From assembly GCF_003149145.1 (NCBI RefSeq), contig NZ_QGDQ01000007.1:102484-166483 (forward strand): DNA of 64,000 bases, written 5' to 3'. The notes under the pieces were generated by a model, which searched no databases, had not been told where the DNA came from, and was given only the letters and a program-made list of their open reading frames with translations. This document shows, one piece after another, positions 35,696-44,039 of the stretch. Positions within the stretch are counted from its first letter, which is position 1, and each line of letters opens with the position of its first letter. The DNA comes from Quadrisphaera granulorum. Its GTDB lineage: Bacteria; Actinomycetota; Actinomycetes; Actinomycetales; Quadrisphaeraceae. Made by a program: the position numbers and the translations under genes.

Positions 35696-37126
35696 ATGGC
35701 CACCGCCGCGCCGCTTCAGCTGCACCCCGACCGACTCCTGCCGGCCGATCCCGCCGTCCGTGACGTCGCTCGTCGGCTGCACCAGCGGGTGCGCGACCTG
35801 CCGGTGGTGTCCCCGCACGGCCACGTCCCGGCCGCCTGGCTCGCAGATGACACTCCGTTCCGGGATCCGACGTCGCTGCTCATCACACCCGACCACTACG
35901 TCAATCGTCTCCTGCACAGCCACGGCGTGGACCTGGCCGACCTCGGAGTGGGGCGCTCCGAGACCGACGGCCCCCTGGACGAAGCGGCGTCACGGCACGC
36001 CTTCCGCCTGCTGTGCTCGCACTGGCCCGCCTACCGAGGCACGCCCGTGCGGTTCTGGCTGGAGGCTCAACTGGCCGAACTGTTCGGCGTGCGGGTGCGC
36101 CCGTCCGCCGAGACCGCCGACGGCATCTACGACCAGGTGGCGGCGGCCCTCGCGGACGACGCGTTCCGGCCGCGGGCCCTGTACGACAGGTTCCGCATCG
36201 AGGTGCTCGCCACCACCGACGACCCCTGCGACGACCTCGCCGCCCACCGCGCCCTGGCCGAAGACCCCACCTGGCACGGTCGTGTCGTCCCGACCTTCCG
36301 CCCCGACAAGTACCTCGAGGTGGGCGCCCCCGGCTGGACGGCCCTCGCCGACAGGCTCGAGGAGGTCTCGGGCGTGGACACCGGCACGTGGCCCGGCTTC
36401 CTGGCCGCGCTACAGAACCGGCGCGACTATTTCCGCGCACACGGCGCTGTCTCCGCGGACCACAGCCACGCCGACGCCCGCACCGACAAGCTCACCCCGA
36501 TCGAGGCGCTCGACCTGTACGACTTGGCCCGCAAGGGCGAGCTCACCGCAGACGAGGCCACGGCGCTGCGCCGCCACCTCATGTGGGAGATGGCACGGAT
36601 GTCCTCGGAGGACGGGCTGGTTATGACGCTGCACCCGGGCGTGCACCGCGACCACCACGCCCCCACGGCCGGGCGGTTCGGTCACGACGTGGGCTGCGAC
36701 ATCCCGCGGACCGTGGAGTTCCCGAGTGCGTTGAAGCCCGTGCTGGACGACTTCGGCACCCACCCCGGTTTCCGGCTGGTGCTGTTCACCCTCGACGAGA
36801 CGACGTTCTCGCGCGAGATCGCGCCGCTCGCCGGGTTCTACCCGTCGGTGTTCGTCGGGGCGCCGTGGTGGTTCCTCGATGCACCCGACGCGATCCGCCG
36901 CTGGCGTTCGACCGTCAGCGAGACGGTCGGCTTCGCCAAGACGTCGGGCTTCATCGACGACACGCGCGCGTTCTGCTCCATCCCCGCCCGCCACGACATG
37001 GCCCGACGCCTCGACGCCGGACACCTCGCGCAGCTCGTGGCCGAGCACCGCCTGGACGAGGACGAGGCCACCGAGACCATCGTCGAGATGACCACCACCA
37101 CGCCCCGGAAGGTCTTCCGCCTGTGA
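35696..37126 (+). CDS. uxaC: Glucuronate isomerase
   Basis: Uronate isomerase of the amidohydrolase-like fold, 476 residues, converting D-glucuronate to D-fructuronate (and galacturonate to tagaturonate). Family marks: VVSPHGHVPAAWLADDTPF with the HGH metal motif (about residue 41), a RPDKYLEVG segment near residue 202, and GHDVGCDIPRTVEF, FYPSVFVGAPWWFLDAPDA and GFIDDTRAFCSIPARHDMAR toward the C-terminus. The start lies 41 nt after the GTTGCC repeat. The stop overlaps the next gene (GTGA). It is the entry step for glucuronate in this island. Confidence 0.96.
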   Translation: MATAAPLQLHPDRLLPADPAVRDVARRLHQRVRDLPVVSPHGHVPAAWLADDTPFRDPTSLLITPDHYVNRLLHSHGVDLADLGVGRSETDGPLDEAASRHAFRLLCSHWPAYRGTPVRFWLEAQLAELFGVRVRPSAETADGIYDQVAAALADDAFRPRALYDRFRIEVLATTDDPCDDLAAHRALAEDPTWHGRVVPTFRPDKYLEVGAPGWTALADRLEEVSGVDTGTWPGFLAALQNRRDYFRAHGAVSADHSHADARTDKLTPIEALDLYDLARKGELTADEATALRRHLMWEMARMSSEDGLVMTLHPGVHRDHHAPTAGRFGHDVGCDIPRTVEFPSALKPVLDDFGTHPGFRLVLFTLDETTFSREIAPLAGFYPSVFVGAPWWFLDAPDAIRRWRSTVSETVGFAKTSGFIDDTRAFCSIPARHDMARRLDAGHLAQLVAEHRLDEDEATETIVEMTTTTPRKVFRL

Positions 37127-38547
37127 CCACCCCCTCTCCCGCCGTGATCATGGACTTCCGGAACACGCCGACGCCGGCTCGGCTGTCGCGGTCCCTCCCG
37201 GAAACACCCCCGGCTCCCCCCGTGCGGCTGGTGCACCTGGGGCTCGGCAGCTTCTTCCGCGCGCACCAGGCCTGGTACACCGCCCACGCTTCCGACGCCT
37301 CGGGCTGGGGCTATGCCGCCTTCACCGGCCGCCGTCCCGACATCGCCGACGCTCTGAGTCCGCAGGACGGGCTCTACACGCTGCTCGTGCGCCACCCCGA
37401 CGGCGACGCCGCCGACATCGTCGGTTCGGTGGCCGAGGTGCACCCGGCGAGCAACCACGCCGCCTACCTGGAGCTGCTGCGCCGCCCCGAGGTCGCCGTC
37501 GTCACCATCACGCTGACGGAGTCGGCCTACCTCGTGCGAGACGGGCACCTCGACGTCGCCGACCCGGCGCTGGTCGCCGACCTAGAGGCGCTGCGCGCCG
37601 ACCTCGGCGCACCTGTCTCCACGCTGCCGGCGCGTCTGCTGTCCGGCCTCGCCGCCCGCCGCGCCGCGGGTGGCGGTCCGATCACCGTGCTCCCGTGCGA
37701 CAACCTCCCCCACAACGGGACGGTGGCGCGCACGGGCGTGCTGGAGCTCGCGGCCCTGGTCGAGGACGGTGCTGCTGGGGGGCTGGCCGCATGGGTGGGT
37801 GACCACGTCGACTTCGCCTCGAGCATGGTCGACCGGATCACCCCCGCCACCACCGACGACGACGTGCGCGCAGCCACTGCGGCCACCGGCCTCGCTGACG
37901 CCGCGCCCGTGCCCACCGAGCCGTTCACCGAGTGGGTGCTGTCCGGGGCGTTCCCCGCGGGGCGCCCGGCATGGGAGAGCGCGGGGGCGCTCGTCGTCGA
38001 CGACGTCACGCCCTATGAACAGCGCAAGCTGTGGCTGCTCAATGGCTCGCACTCGCTGCTCGCCTACAGCGGCCCGCTGCGCGGACACAGCACGGTGGAC
38101 GAGGCGATCGCCGACCCGACCTGCCGCGCCTGGGTGGAGGAGTACTGGGACGAGGCGTGCCGTCACCTGCCGATGCCCGCCGCCGAGCTGCGCTCGTACC
38201 GGGAGGCGCTCCTGGGGAGGTACTCCAACCCCAGGGTTCGGCACCTGCTCGCGCAGATCGCCTCCGACGGCTCGGTGAAGCTGCCGGTGCGGATCGTGCC
38301 GACGCTGCTGGCAGAGCGCGCGGCCGGCCGCATGCCGGTCGGTGCTGCGCGCGCCGTCGCAGCGTGGATCTGGCACCTGCGCGGGCGCGGCGCGCCCGTC
38401 AAGGACTCGGGCGCGGAGGCCGCGGCGGCCGCGGCGCGGGCGGGTGAGGGCAGCGTCGCAGCGGTGCTCGCCCTGCTGCGCCCCGCCCTCTCGGCCGATC
38501 AGGCGCTGGTCGAGCTCGTCACCGAGCAGCTCGACGCCCTCGCCTGA
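37123..38547 (+). CDS. uxuB: Mannitol dehydrogenase-family oxidoreductase, probable fructuronate reductase
   Basis: Long-chain polyol dehydrogenase family, 474 residues; in this setting it would reduce D-fructuronate to D-mannonate with NADH. The NAD-binding start is RLVHLGLGSFFRAHQAWYT (about residues 35-53); further marks are LPCDNLPHNG, FASSMVDRITP and the catalytic KLWLLNGSHSLLAY. GTG 37123 overlaps the uxaC stop and follows GGAAGG. The first 20 codons contain a copy of the GTGATCATGG repeat, whose own ATG at 37150 is an alternative start. The family alone does not separate fructuronate from tagaturonate or mannitol; the uxaC neighbour favours fructuronate. Confidence 0.88.
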   Translation: MTTPSPAVIMDFRNTPTPARLSRSLPETPPAPPVRLVHLGLGSFFRAHQAWYTAHASDASGWGYAAFTGRRPDIADALSPQDGLYTLLVRHPDGDAADIVGSVAEVHPASNHAAYLELLRRPEVAVVTITLTESAYLVRDGHLDVADPALVADLEALRADLGAPVSTLPARLLSGLAARRAAGGGPITVLPCDNLPHNGTVARTGVLELAALVEDGAAGGLAAWVGDHVDFASSMVDRITPATTDDDVRAATAATGLADAAPVPTEPFTEWVLSGAFPAGRPAWESAGALVVDDVTPYEQRKLWLLNGSHSLLAYSGPLRGHSTVDEAIADPTCRAWVEEYWDEACRHLPMPAAELRSYREALLGRYSNPRVRHLLAQIASDGSVKLPVRIVPTLLAERAAGRMPVGAARAVAAWIWHLRGRGAPVKDSGAEAAAAAARAGEGSVAAVLALLRPALSADQALVELVTEQLDALA

Positions 38548-38676
38548 TCGCGACGATCAGTCGTTGCAACGCCACCTCGACGGCTGCGGCTGCAAGACTG
38601 CCGACGCAGCCGCGTCGGCCCAGTAGTCGCGCCGGCGAAGCAGTTGAACGCCGGCGCCGAGGAAGAGGCAACGCCA

Positions 38677-38934
38677 ATGAACCCCGCCCAGGCTCCGAAG
38701 TCTCAGCGCCCACCCTTGGTGGAGACGGGCATCTTTTGCCTGGTCATCAGCTTCGCGATGGCCTTCCTCAGTCCGATGGGCGCGCCGCCTGCCATGGCGT
38801 GGCTGCAGTCCACGGCATGGTGGATCGGCCTCATCTGCATTGCCGGGCACGTCCTGCGCCTGGCCTTCCTGACCGCCAGCTCCCGCCCGACACTTTCGGC
38901 TGCCAGCGACGACCTGGCTCCCCGCCGCGACTGA
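38677..38934 (+). CDS. Small two-helix membrane protein
   Basis: Protein of 85 residues with two hydrophobic segments (about residues 17-37 and 45-65; GIFCLVISFAMAFLSPMG and WWIGLICIAGHVLRLAFLT). GAGGAAGAGG precedes the ATG at 9-nt spacing. A TTG 33 nt upstream is possible but less likely. No known family is recognised. It follows uxuB after 129 nt containing imperfect inverted repeats that could end the uxaC-uxuB transcript, so it may be an independent gene. Confidence 0.7.
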   Translation: MNPAQAPKSQRPPLVETGIFCLVISFAMAFLSPMGAPPAMAWLQSTAWWIGLICIAGHVLRLAFLTASSRPTLSAASDDLAPRRD

Positions 38935-38967
38935 ACCACGTCGGCGGCACTGGCCGCGGCACCGGGC

Positions 38968-40017
38968 TCACCTCGGGGCGATCACCGTCCACGAGGTCGG
39001 CCGCACGACGTCGTCGCCCCCATCACCGAGCGCGGCACGCGCGCAGGCGCGCCCCTGCTCCCGCAGCGAGGCGGCCACCGACCAGATGCCTGAGGCGGCG
39101 GCTTCCGGGGAGCCGTCCCACCCGGTAAGCAGGGCCTCCCGGCCAGCGCCGGTCAGGGCCGCGCGTGCCCCGAGAGCCAGCTCGTCGCTCATCGCCAGCA
39201 CCGCCAGGGAACCGGCCTCGGGCAGCGCAGCGAGCAGCTCGCGCGCGGCGACCTCGCCGTTCTGGCGCTGGTTTCGCTCGACGACGGCGACGCACACGTC
39301 GTCCCAGTCGTATCCCGCTGCGGTCAGCGCGTCACGGTAGCCAGCCAGACGCGCCCCCGTGACGGGGAACGGCACCGCAGCCGTGTCGGCCAGGTCTTCG
39401 GGCAGTTCCGCCCCACGGAGGAGCCTCACCGCGCGGCGTCGGTCTAGCGGAAAGCTGACGACGACGGGGGTCGCCGTCTGGAGCGGGACCGCGGAGGCCA
39501 CGGCTGCCGCGGCCGCCCGGTCATCAGGACCCACGCAGATCAACCCCGGATGCGCGGGACCGCCTTGGATCGCTGCGGGACGCGCACAGCCGGCAACGGC
39601 GTCGAGCACCGGGTCATCGATGACAGTGGTCCACAGCACGTAGCCGTCAACGGGCGCGGAGAGCACACGGTCGACGTCGTCATGGTCGCCGCGAGTGGGG
39701 ATGAGCACGACGCCCAGGTCGTGCTCGACGCAGACGTCGGAGACGCCGGCCAGGAACTGCGCTGCCTGAGGGTCGTCAAAGAGGTAGGAGAGGTGCTCTC
39801 CCACCACCACCCCCAGCTGCCGCGCGCGCCCGGAACGGAGGGCGCGGGCGGTGCTGTCAGGCCGGTAACCCAGCCGCGCTGCGGTCTCCAACACGCGGGT
39901 GCGCGTCGCCTCGGCGACGCGGGCGGGGTGATTGAAGGAGTACGAGACGGTCATCGGAGCAACCCCGGCGGCTGCAGCAACGTCTTTGACGGTCGGGCGG
40001 CGACGAGAGGCAGGCAC
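38968..40017 (-). CDS. LacI-family transcriptional regulator
   Basis: LacI repressor, 349 residues: N-terminal HTH and hinge (TVKDVAAAAGVAPMTVSYSF then NHPARVAEATRTRVLETAA) and a ligand-binding domain of the periplasmic-protein type ending in LREQGRACARAAL. The HTH sequence MTVSYSFN departs slightly from the usual TVSRALN, so its operator may differ from the standard type. GTG 40017 is divergent from an MFS gene. The 32-bp gap contains GTAACGTTAC, a palindrome with the CG centre expected for a LacI operator, so it probably represses that gene and itself. Confidence 0.92.
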   Translation of the reverse strand: MPASRRRPTVKDVAAAAGVAPMTVSYSFNHPARVAEATRTRVLETAARLGYRPDSTARALRSGRARQLGVVVGEHLSYLFDDPQAAQFLAGVSDVCVEHDLGVVLIPTRGDHDDVDRVLSAPVDGYVLWTTVIDDPVLDAVAGCARPAAIQGGPAHPGLICVGPDDRAAAAAVASAVPLQTATPVVVSFPLDRRRAVRLLRGAELPEDLADTAAVPFPVTGARLAGYRDALTAAGYDWDDVCVAVVERNQRQNGEVAARELLAALPEAGSLAVLAMSDELALGARAALTGAGREALLTGWDGSPEAAASGIWSVAASLREQGRACARAALGDGGDDVVRPTSWTVIAPR

Positions 40018-40033
40018 GCAGGGAGCTTATCTG

Positions 40034-40045
40034 TGTAACGTTACG
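40034..40045. promoter_or_regulatory. LacI-type operator between lacI and MFS gene
   Basis: TGTAACGTTACG, with the perfect 10-bp palindrome GTAACGTTAC at 40035-40044, centred 10 bp before the MFS ATG and 22 bp before the lacI start. CG-centred palindromes are the LacI-family norm. Confidence 0.65.
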
Positions 40046-40049
40046 ACGC

Positions 40050-41315
40050 ATGCGACGAGACCCAGCGGCCAGCAGCCGCTCCACCACTCGGTCCAGCTGG
40101 GCGCCCTATGCCGCCTTCACCGCCTTCGGACTGTTCTGGGGAGCCTGGGGCGCGGCGCTGCCGGCCCTACGGGACCAGGCCGGGGTCAGCGAGGGCCGGC
40201 TCGGGGTCGCGCTGCTCTTCGTCGGCCTGGGAGCACTGCCGGCAATGGTCGTCGCCGGCCGGGCAGTGGATCGCCTCGGTCTGCGCGTCGCTGCCTGGCT
40301 GCTCGCAGCACTGGGAGGCGCCGGGGTGCTCATCGCTGCAACTGCCCACGGGATGCCGTCGCTGATCATCGGGATGCTGCTCGTCGGGGCGAGTTCCGGA
40401 GCGGCAGACGTAGCCATCAACGCCTTGGCCGGGCGCGCCGAGCACATCAGCGCCAAGCCCCTGCTGATCCGTTCGCACGGCCTGTTCTCTTGCGGCGTCG
40501 TCGCCTCCAGCCTGGCCACGGGGGTGGCGCTGGGAGTGGGAGCGACGTTGCCGGCGGCCTTCACGGCGGTCACGGTGGTGGTGCTCGCGCTGGCCGCGGT
40601 CACCCATCGCGCGTGCACGCTGCTGGTAGCGGCGGCCACCCCTGACGAGCCGACCAACACTCCGGCTCGCGCGGTAGACAGCCGCGAGCACGGGCGAAGG
40701 GGCCTGTTGCGCCTCCTCAGCACGCCCCCTCCTCTGCTGGTCGTCGGGCTGGTCGCAGCGCTTGCCCTCGCGATCGAGAACGCTCATCAGAGCTGGGGGG
40801 CCGTGATGCTCACCGACGTCTTCAACGCATCTCCTCCGTTGGCAGCTGTCGCCCCGGCGACCTTCGCCGCCACCGCGGCGGTAGCCCGGCTGAGCCTGGC
40901 GCCGCTGTCGCGCACTCACCCGATGGCGATGCTCCTCGCCGGAGGCGCACTGGCCGCGGCAGGCAGTGCGGTGCTGGCCACCGCCTCGTCTGTTCCGGTC
41001 GCCGTGAGCGGTCTCCTCGTGGCTGCGCTCGGTACGTCGACGCTGTTCCCCACTCTGCTCAGCCGCAGCTTGCGCGACCTGGATCCCGCCTTGCACGGTC
41101 GCGCCACCTCCGCCGTCGCCGCCACCGGGTACCTCGGCTTCCTCCTCGGTCCGGCGTACGTGGGCCTTCTCGCCGAAGCCACCAACCTGCGCGGTGCGAT
41201 GCTCGGTATCGCTGCTCTCGCGCTGTGCTTCACGGTGGCAGCGGCCCCGGTCAGCTCCTGGGCTGCTCGGAGACATCGGACCAACGCAGGATGTCCTCGG
41301 ACCGCCCCTCGTTGA
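40050..41315 (+). CDS. MFS transporter, sugar permease-like
   Basis: Major facilitator protein, 421 residues with about 12 membrane segments. It begins YAAFTAFGLFWGAWGAALPA and has the loop 2-3 motif region GRAVDRLGLRVAA; GFLLGPAYVGLLAE is near the C-terminus. This arrangement resembles the FucP/YbjJ-like group of sugar and drug permeases. It starts only 5 bp after the LacI operator palindrome, so repressor binding would block its transcription. Substrate unknown. Confidence 0.9.
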   Translation: MRRDPAASSRSTTRSSWAPYAAFTAFGLFWGAWGAALPALRDQAGVSEGRLGVALLFVGLGALPAMVVAGRAVDRLGLRVAAWLLAALGGAGVLIAATAHGMPSLIIGMLLVGASSGAADVAINALAGRAEHISAKPLLIRSHGLFSCGVVASSLATGVALGVGATLPAAFTAVTVVVLALAAVTHRACTLLVAAATPDEPTNTPARAVDSREHGRRGLLRLLSTPPPLLVVGLVAALALAIENAHQSWGAVMLTDVFNASPPLAAVAPATFAATAAVARLSLAPLSRTHPMAMLLAGGALAAAGSAVLATASSVPVAVSGLLVAALGTSTLFPTLLSRSLRDLDPALHGRATSAVAATGYLGFLLGPAYVGLLAEATNLRGAMLGIAALALCFTVAAAPVSSWAARRHRTNAGCPRTAPR

Positions 41316-41358
41316 CCTCGACCGAACTTTCCCAGGGCCTCCCGGGGTCGTGAGGTGC

Positions 41359-42516
41359 ATGTCACGACGGCGCATCGGTCGGCCTGTCATCCCGCTGCGG
41401 CAGGCTGCTCACGTGCCCTTCAGACGGCGGCCGGACGCCCACCTGCGAGCCGCCTTCGACGACGCAGCCATGGCCCTCGGCTCCACCCTCGATGCGGCGC
41501 AGCGTCCGGCAGCTGACGCCCTGTGCGTCGCAGCGTCCGCTGCTGGCCTGACCGCCGATGGAACTCGGCCTCACCGCAGCGCTCCGCGCGGCGTGTACTT
41601 GCACGGCCCGGTCGGGCGCGGCAAGACGTGGCTTGTCGAAGTCCTCACCACTCAGCTGCCGTCGGGTGCCGTCCTGCGGCTCCACGCCTACGAAGCAGCC
41701 CGGCGCCTGCACCGCGGCATCGCCGCCCACTCCGGCACGCGCGGTGGCCTCGACGCAGCTATCAACGCGGTGGTCGGAGAGGCGCGAGCCCTGTACCTCG
41801 ACGAGCTCCACGCCCACGACCCCGGTGACGCGATGCTGCTCTCCCGACTCGTGCGCGCCCTCCCTGCACGCGGCGTGGTGCTGCTGGCCACGTCGAACTA
41901 CGCGCCCGCTGACCTGCTACCCGACCCTCGCTACCACCACCTCGTGCTACCCCTCGTCGAGGCGCTGACGGCCACGTGCGTCGTCGTCGACGTCGACGGC
42001 GGCGTCGACCACCGGGCCCTCGGTCACGGCGGCGCCCGCCCACGCTGGTGCACGGGAGCCTGGCTGGCAACCGGCACCTCCGCGCAGCTCGCTGCCCTCG
42101 GACTGGCCGCACCCGACCCGGCGCAGCGACGACAGCTGCTGCTCGGCGGCCGGCCGCTCTGGGCGCTCGCGGCCGACCCGCACCCAGAGGAGGACGACGA
42201 CGACGGCGACGGCAGCGTCCGTCCGGAACCCACTGCTCACTTGCACTTCAGCGAGCTGTGCGAGCGCCCCACCTCGGTGGCCGACCTGCTGGAGCTGACG
42301 GATCGCTACCGCACGATCGTGCTCGTCGGTGTCCCGCCCGTCACGGCGTCGGTCGCGGACGCCTGGCGGCGCCTCGCGAACCTCGTCGACATCTGCTGGG
42401 ACCGCGACGTGCGGCTCGTCGTCCTCGCCGCCGATGGCGCGGAGTGCGCGCTGGAGATGCCCATCACCGACGGCGCCCGGATGTACAGCCGCCTGAGCCT
42501 GCTCCACCGCACCTGA
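41359..42516 (+). CDS. zapE: ZapE/AFG1-like P-loop ATPase
   Basis: AFG1-family ATPase of 385 residues. Walker A is HGPVGRGKTW (about residues 82-91); the YEAARRLHRG region and Walker B ALYLDELHAHD (about 135) follow, then a sensor segment VVLLATSNYAP and the family's C-terminal YRTIVLVGVPPV region. In proteobacteria ZapE acts on the division ring; in actinobacteria its role is less clear. An acidic run (about residues 275-285) is a local insertion. The start at ATG 41359 follows GTGAGG; the frame is open further upstream inside the end of the MFS gene. Confidence 0.88.
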   Translation: MSRRRIGRPVIPLRQAAHVPFRRRPDAHLRAAFDDAAMALGSTLDAAQRPAADALCVAASAAGLTADGTRPHRSAPRGVYLHGPVGRGKTWLVEVLTTQLPSGAVLRLHAYEAARRLHRGIAAHSGTRGGLDAAINAVVGEARALYLDELHAHDPGDAMLLSRLVRALPARGVVLLATSNYAPADLLPDPRYHHLVLPLVEALTATCVVVDVDGGVDHRALGHGGARPRWCTGAWLATGTSAQLAALGLAAPDPAQRRQLLLGGRPLWALAADPHPEEDDDDGDGSVRPEPTAHLHFSELCERPTSVADLLELTDRYRTIVLVGVPPVTASVADAWRRLANLVDICWDRDVRLVVLAADGAECALEMPITDGARMYSRLSLLHRT

Positions 42517-42566
42517 GCTACGGCGGGCGCCACCCTTCACCGCTCCACTGGCTGCACGATCAGGGC

Positions 42567-42824
42567 ATGAGCGACGAGCAGGCGCCGGACGAGTCTGGGT
42601 GGGTTGTGGCAAGGAAGGGGGAGGGATCCGCGTACGAGGAGCCCCCCGTGGCTGCTGAGATCACCATCCGGCTCTACTCGTTGAAGCCCGGCGACGCCCA
42701 GATCACCCTCAGCCTCGGAGACGCCATCGCCCCCGAGGGGACCGCAGACCCGGCGGTCGTGGACCAGGTGTGGCAGCGCGCAGCGGCCGAGCTGGCCGAG
42801 GCCTCCACGTTCCTGCGCGGCTGA
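42567..42824 (+). CDS. Conserved-type hypothetical protein
   Basis: Protein of 85 residues, hydrophilic and acidic. The N-terminus (MSDEQAPDESGWVVARKGEG) is probably disordered. The C-terminal 55 residues, with AEITIRLYSLKPGDAQITLS and VVDQVWQRAAAELAEASTFL, could form a small alpha/beta domain. No family is recognised. It lies 50 nt downstream of zapE on the same strand and overlaps the readthrough frame of a broken transporter gene on the other strand. Confidence 0.65.
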   Translation: MSDEQAPDESGWVVARKGEGSAYEEPPVAAEITIRLYSLKPGDAQITLSLGDAIAPEGTADPAVVDQVWQRAAAELAEASTFLRG

Positions 42825-42828
42825 TCGG

Positions 42829-43452
42829 ACGCAGGCGAACGTCGTCGTCGAGCGCTTCAGCGGGTCGCCCCCAGCGCGGTAGAACCCTCACGAGTGCCAC
42901 CATCACCACCGCGAACGCCAGGTACAGAGGCACGAGGCCCAGCAGCGCACCCAGCTCGTCGCTCACCACCCGGATCTGGGACGCGACGACGACGGCCAGC
43001 GTGAGCGACACCAGCGGCACCATCGCCGTCGGCGCGGCGGTCTCGATCCGACGGGCGTACCGCACTGCCCGATCCCCCAGCGTCTGTGTGGCGGCCGCAA
43101 CCACAAGGGGCAGAACGATGAGGACGACGAACGCCCGCGCGAACGGACCGACATCCACCGCCTGGGCCGCCGACGGGCCGACCATCACCAGCAGGTACCC
43201 GGGTAGCAGCACTGCCTGAGCGAGCATGACCAGCACGGTCGCCAAGAAGCGAGCATCGACGACGGCGCGACCGATGGCCAGGAACGGGACGCCGAGGAAG
43301 GTCGCGTACAGGAGCAGCGCGAGCGCGGGGTCGATCGCCACCGTGAGGCCGTGAACACCCGGCAGCAGCAGCCCGACGACGACGCCGACGCCGATCCCCG
43401 CCAGGTAGATCGCGACCTGACGGCGCTCCAGCCATCCAGCGAGGGCGCTCAC
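42829..43452 (-). pseudogene. Arsenic-resistance (bile acid:sodium symporter-like) transporter remnant
   Basis: The frame encodes recognisable parts of an actinobacterial arsenic resistance protein: an intact N-terminus (LERRQVAIYLAGIGVGVVVG, LALLLYATFLGVPFLAIGRA) and a later part (LLPGYLLVMVG, FVVLIVLPLVVAAATQTLG, VPLVSLTLAVVVASQI). From memory of the family, about 60 residues are missing at about residue 75, where FLATVLV runs straight into MLAQAVLLPG (nt ~43227). The C-terminal third is absent too: after about residue 207 the frame reads antisense to the neighbouring gene. With several membrane helices lost it should not transport. Confidence 0.65.
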
Positions 43453-43920
43453 CGTGGACCACGGCGGTGGCGAACGTCGCTAGGACAGCGTGGCGTTGTG
43501 CCGATGCAGAACCTCACGTACCAGCTCCCTCCCCCGCGGTGATGTCAGCACAGTGCCGGGTCCTGTCGATCGCAGAGCTCCTGCTTGATCTGACAAGACC
43601 AGCGCGCCTCCCGCACCCTCTCGGGGCGGAACGAACGCGAGCCCGCCGCCATGCAACTCGACGTGCCAGACCTCACCTGACCGCACGGGCGCCTCCAGCT
43701 GCGCCGTCAAGTCCTGGTGGACGGAGGAGAGGGCACCCGGGAAGTCCCCTTCGGGACATGTGAAGTGTTGGCCCCTTCCGAGTGACGGCCCGATCACTCC
43801 GAAGGGGCCAACAGAACACAGCTCCCCACACAAGCCCGCCGCACAGAGCGGCTGGCGCTGAGGCGGAAGCACCCAACCTGGCAGCCTCGTCTCGCGTACG
43901 TGGTGGCGAAGGAGGTGCCG
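43453..43920. other. Intergenic stretch with no supported gene
   Basis: About 470 bp between two broken genes. A minus-strand frame (about 43480-43740) encodes residues such as SGEVWHVELHGGGLAFVPP that might be the tail of a lost gene, but no start, domain or ribosome site supports it. The stretch contains the hairpin at 43767-43812. Confidence 0.6.
43767..43812. repeat. GTTGGCCCCTTC hairpin, copy 1
   Basis: Arms of 19 nt (43767-43785, 43794-43812) pair at 18 positions around an 8-nt loop and start with GTTGGCCCCTTC. A near-identical hairpin, with a mismatch at nearly the same place, lies at 48247-48292. Possible terminator or repetitive extragenic element. Confidence 0.75.
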
Positions 43921-44039
43921 ATGCGCCGCAGCGATGAGGAGTCGTTCGACGACTTCGCCGTCTTCGCCATCCCGCGACTGCGGCAGGTGGCGCACGCCTG
44001 GTCTCGCGACCGCCATCGCGCCGAGGACGCCGTGCATGA
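43921..44039 (+). pseudogene. N-terminal fragment of a SigE-family RNA polymerase sigma factor
   Basis: ATG 43921 is preceded by the strong ribosome site GAAGGAGGTG at 43908-43917. About 40 residues follow (MRRSDEESFDDFAVFAI, then PRLRQVAHAWSRDRHRAEDAV) that match region 2.1 of SigE-family ECF-like sigma factors. At about 44037 the similarity ends abruptly. The same frame continues to 44145 without sense, while a different frame picks up an unrelated protein. Regions 2.2-4 are missing, so it cannot be a working sigma factor. Confidence 0.7.

Noticed and set aside
43480..44037. Minus-strand frame of 185 codons
   Set aside because: It runs through a hairpin and over the sigma-factor fragment; only the last 80 residues look protein-like and no start or family supports it.
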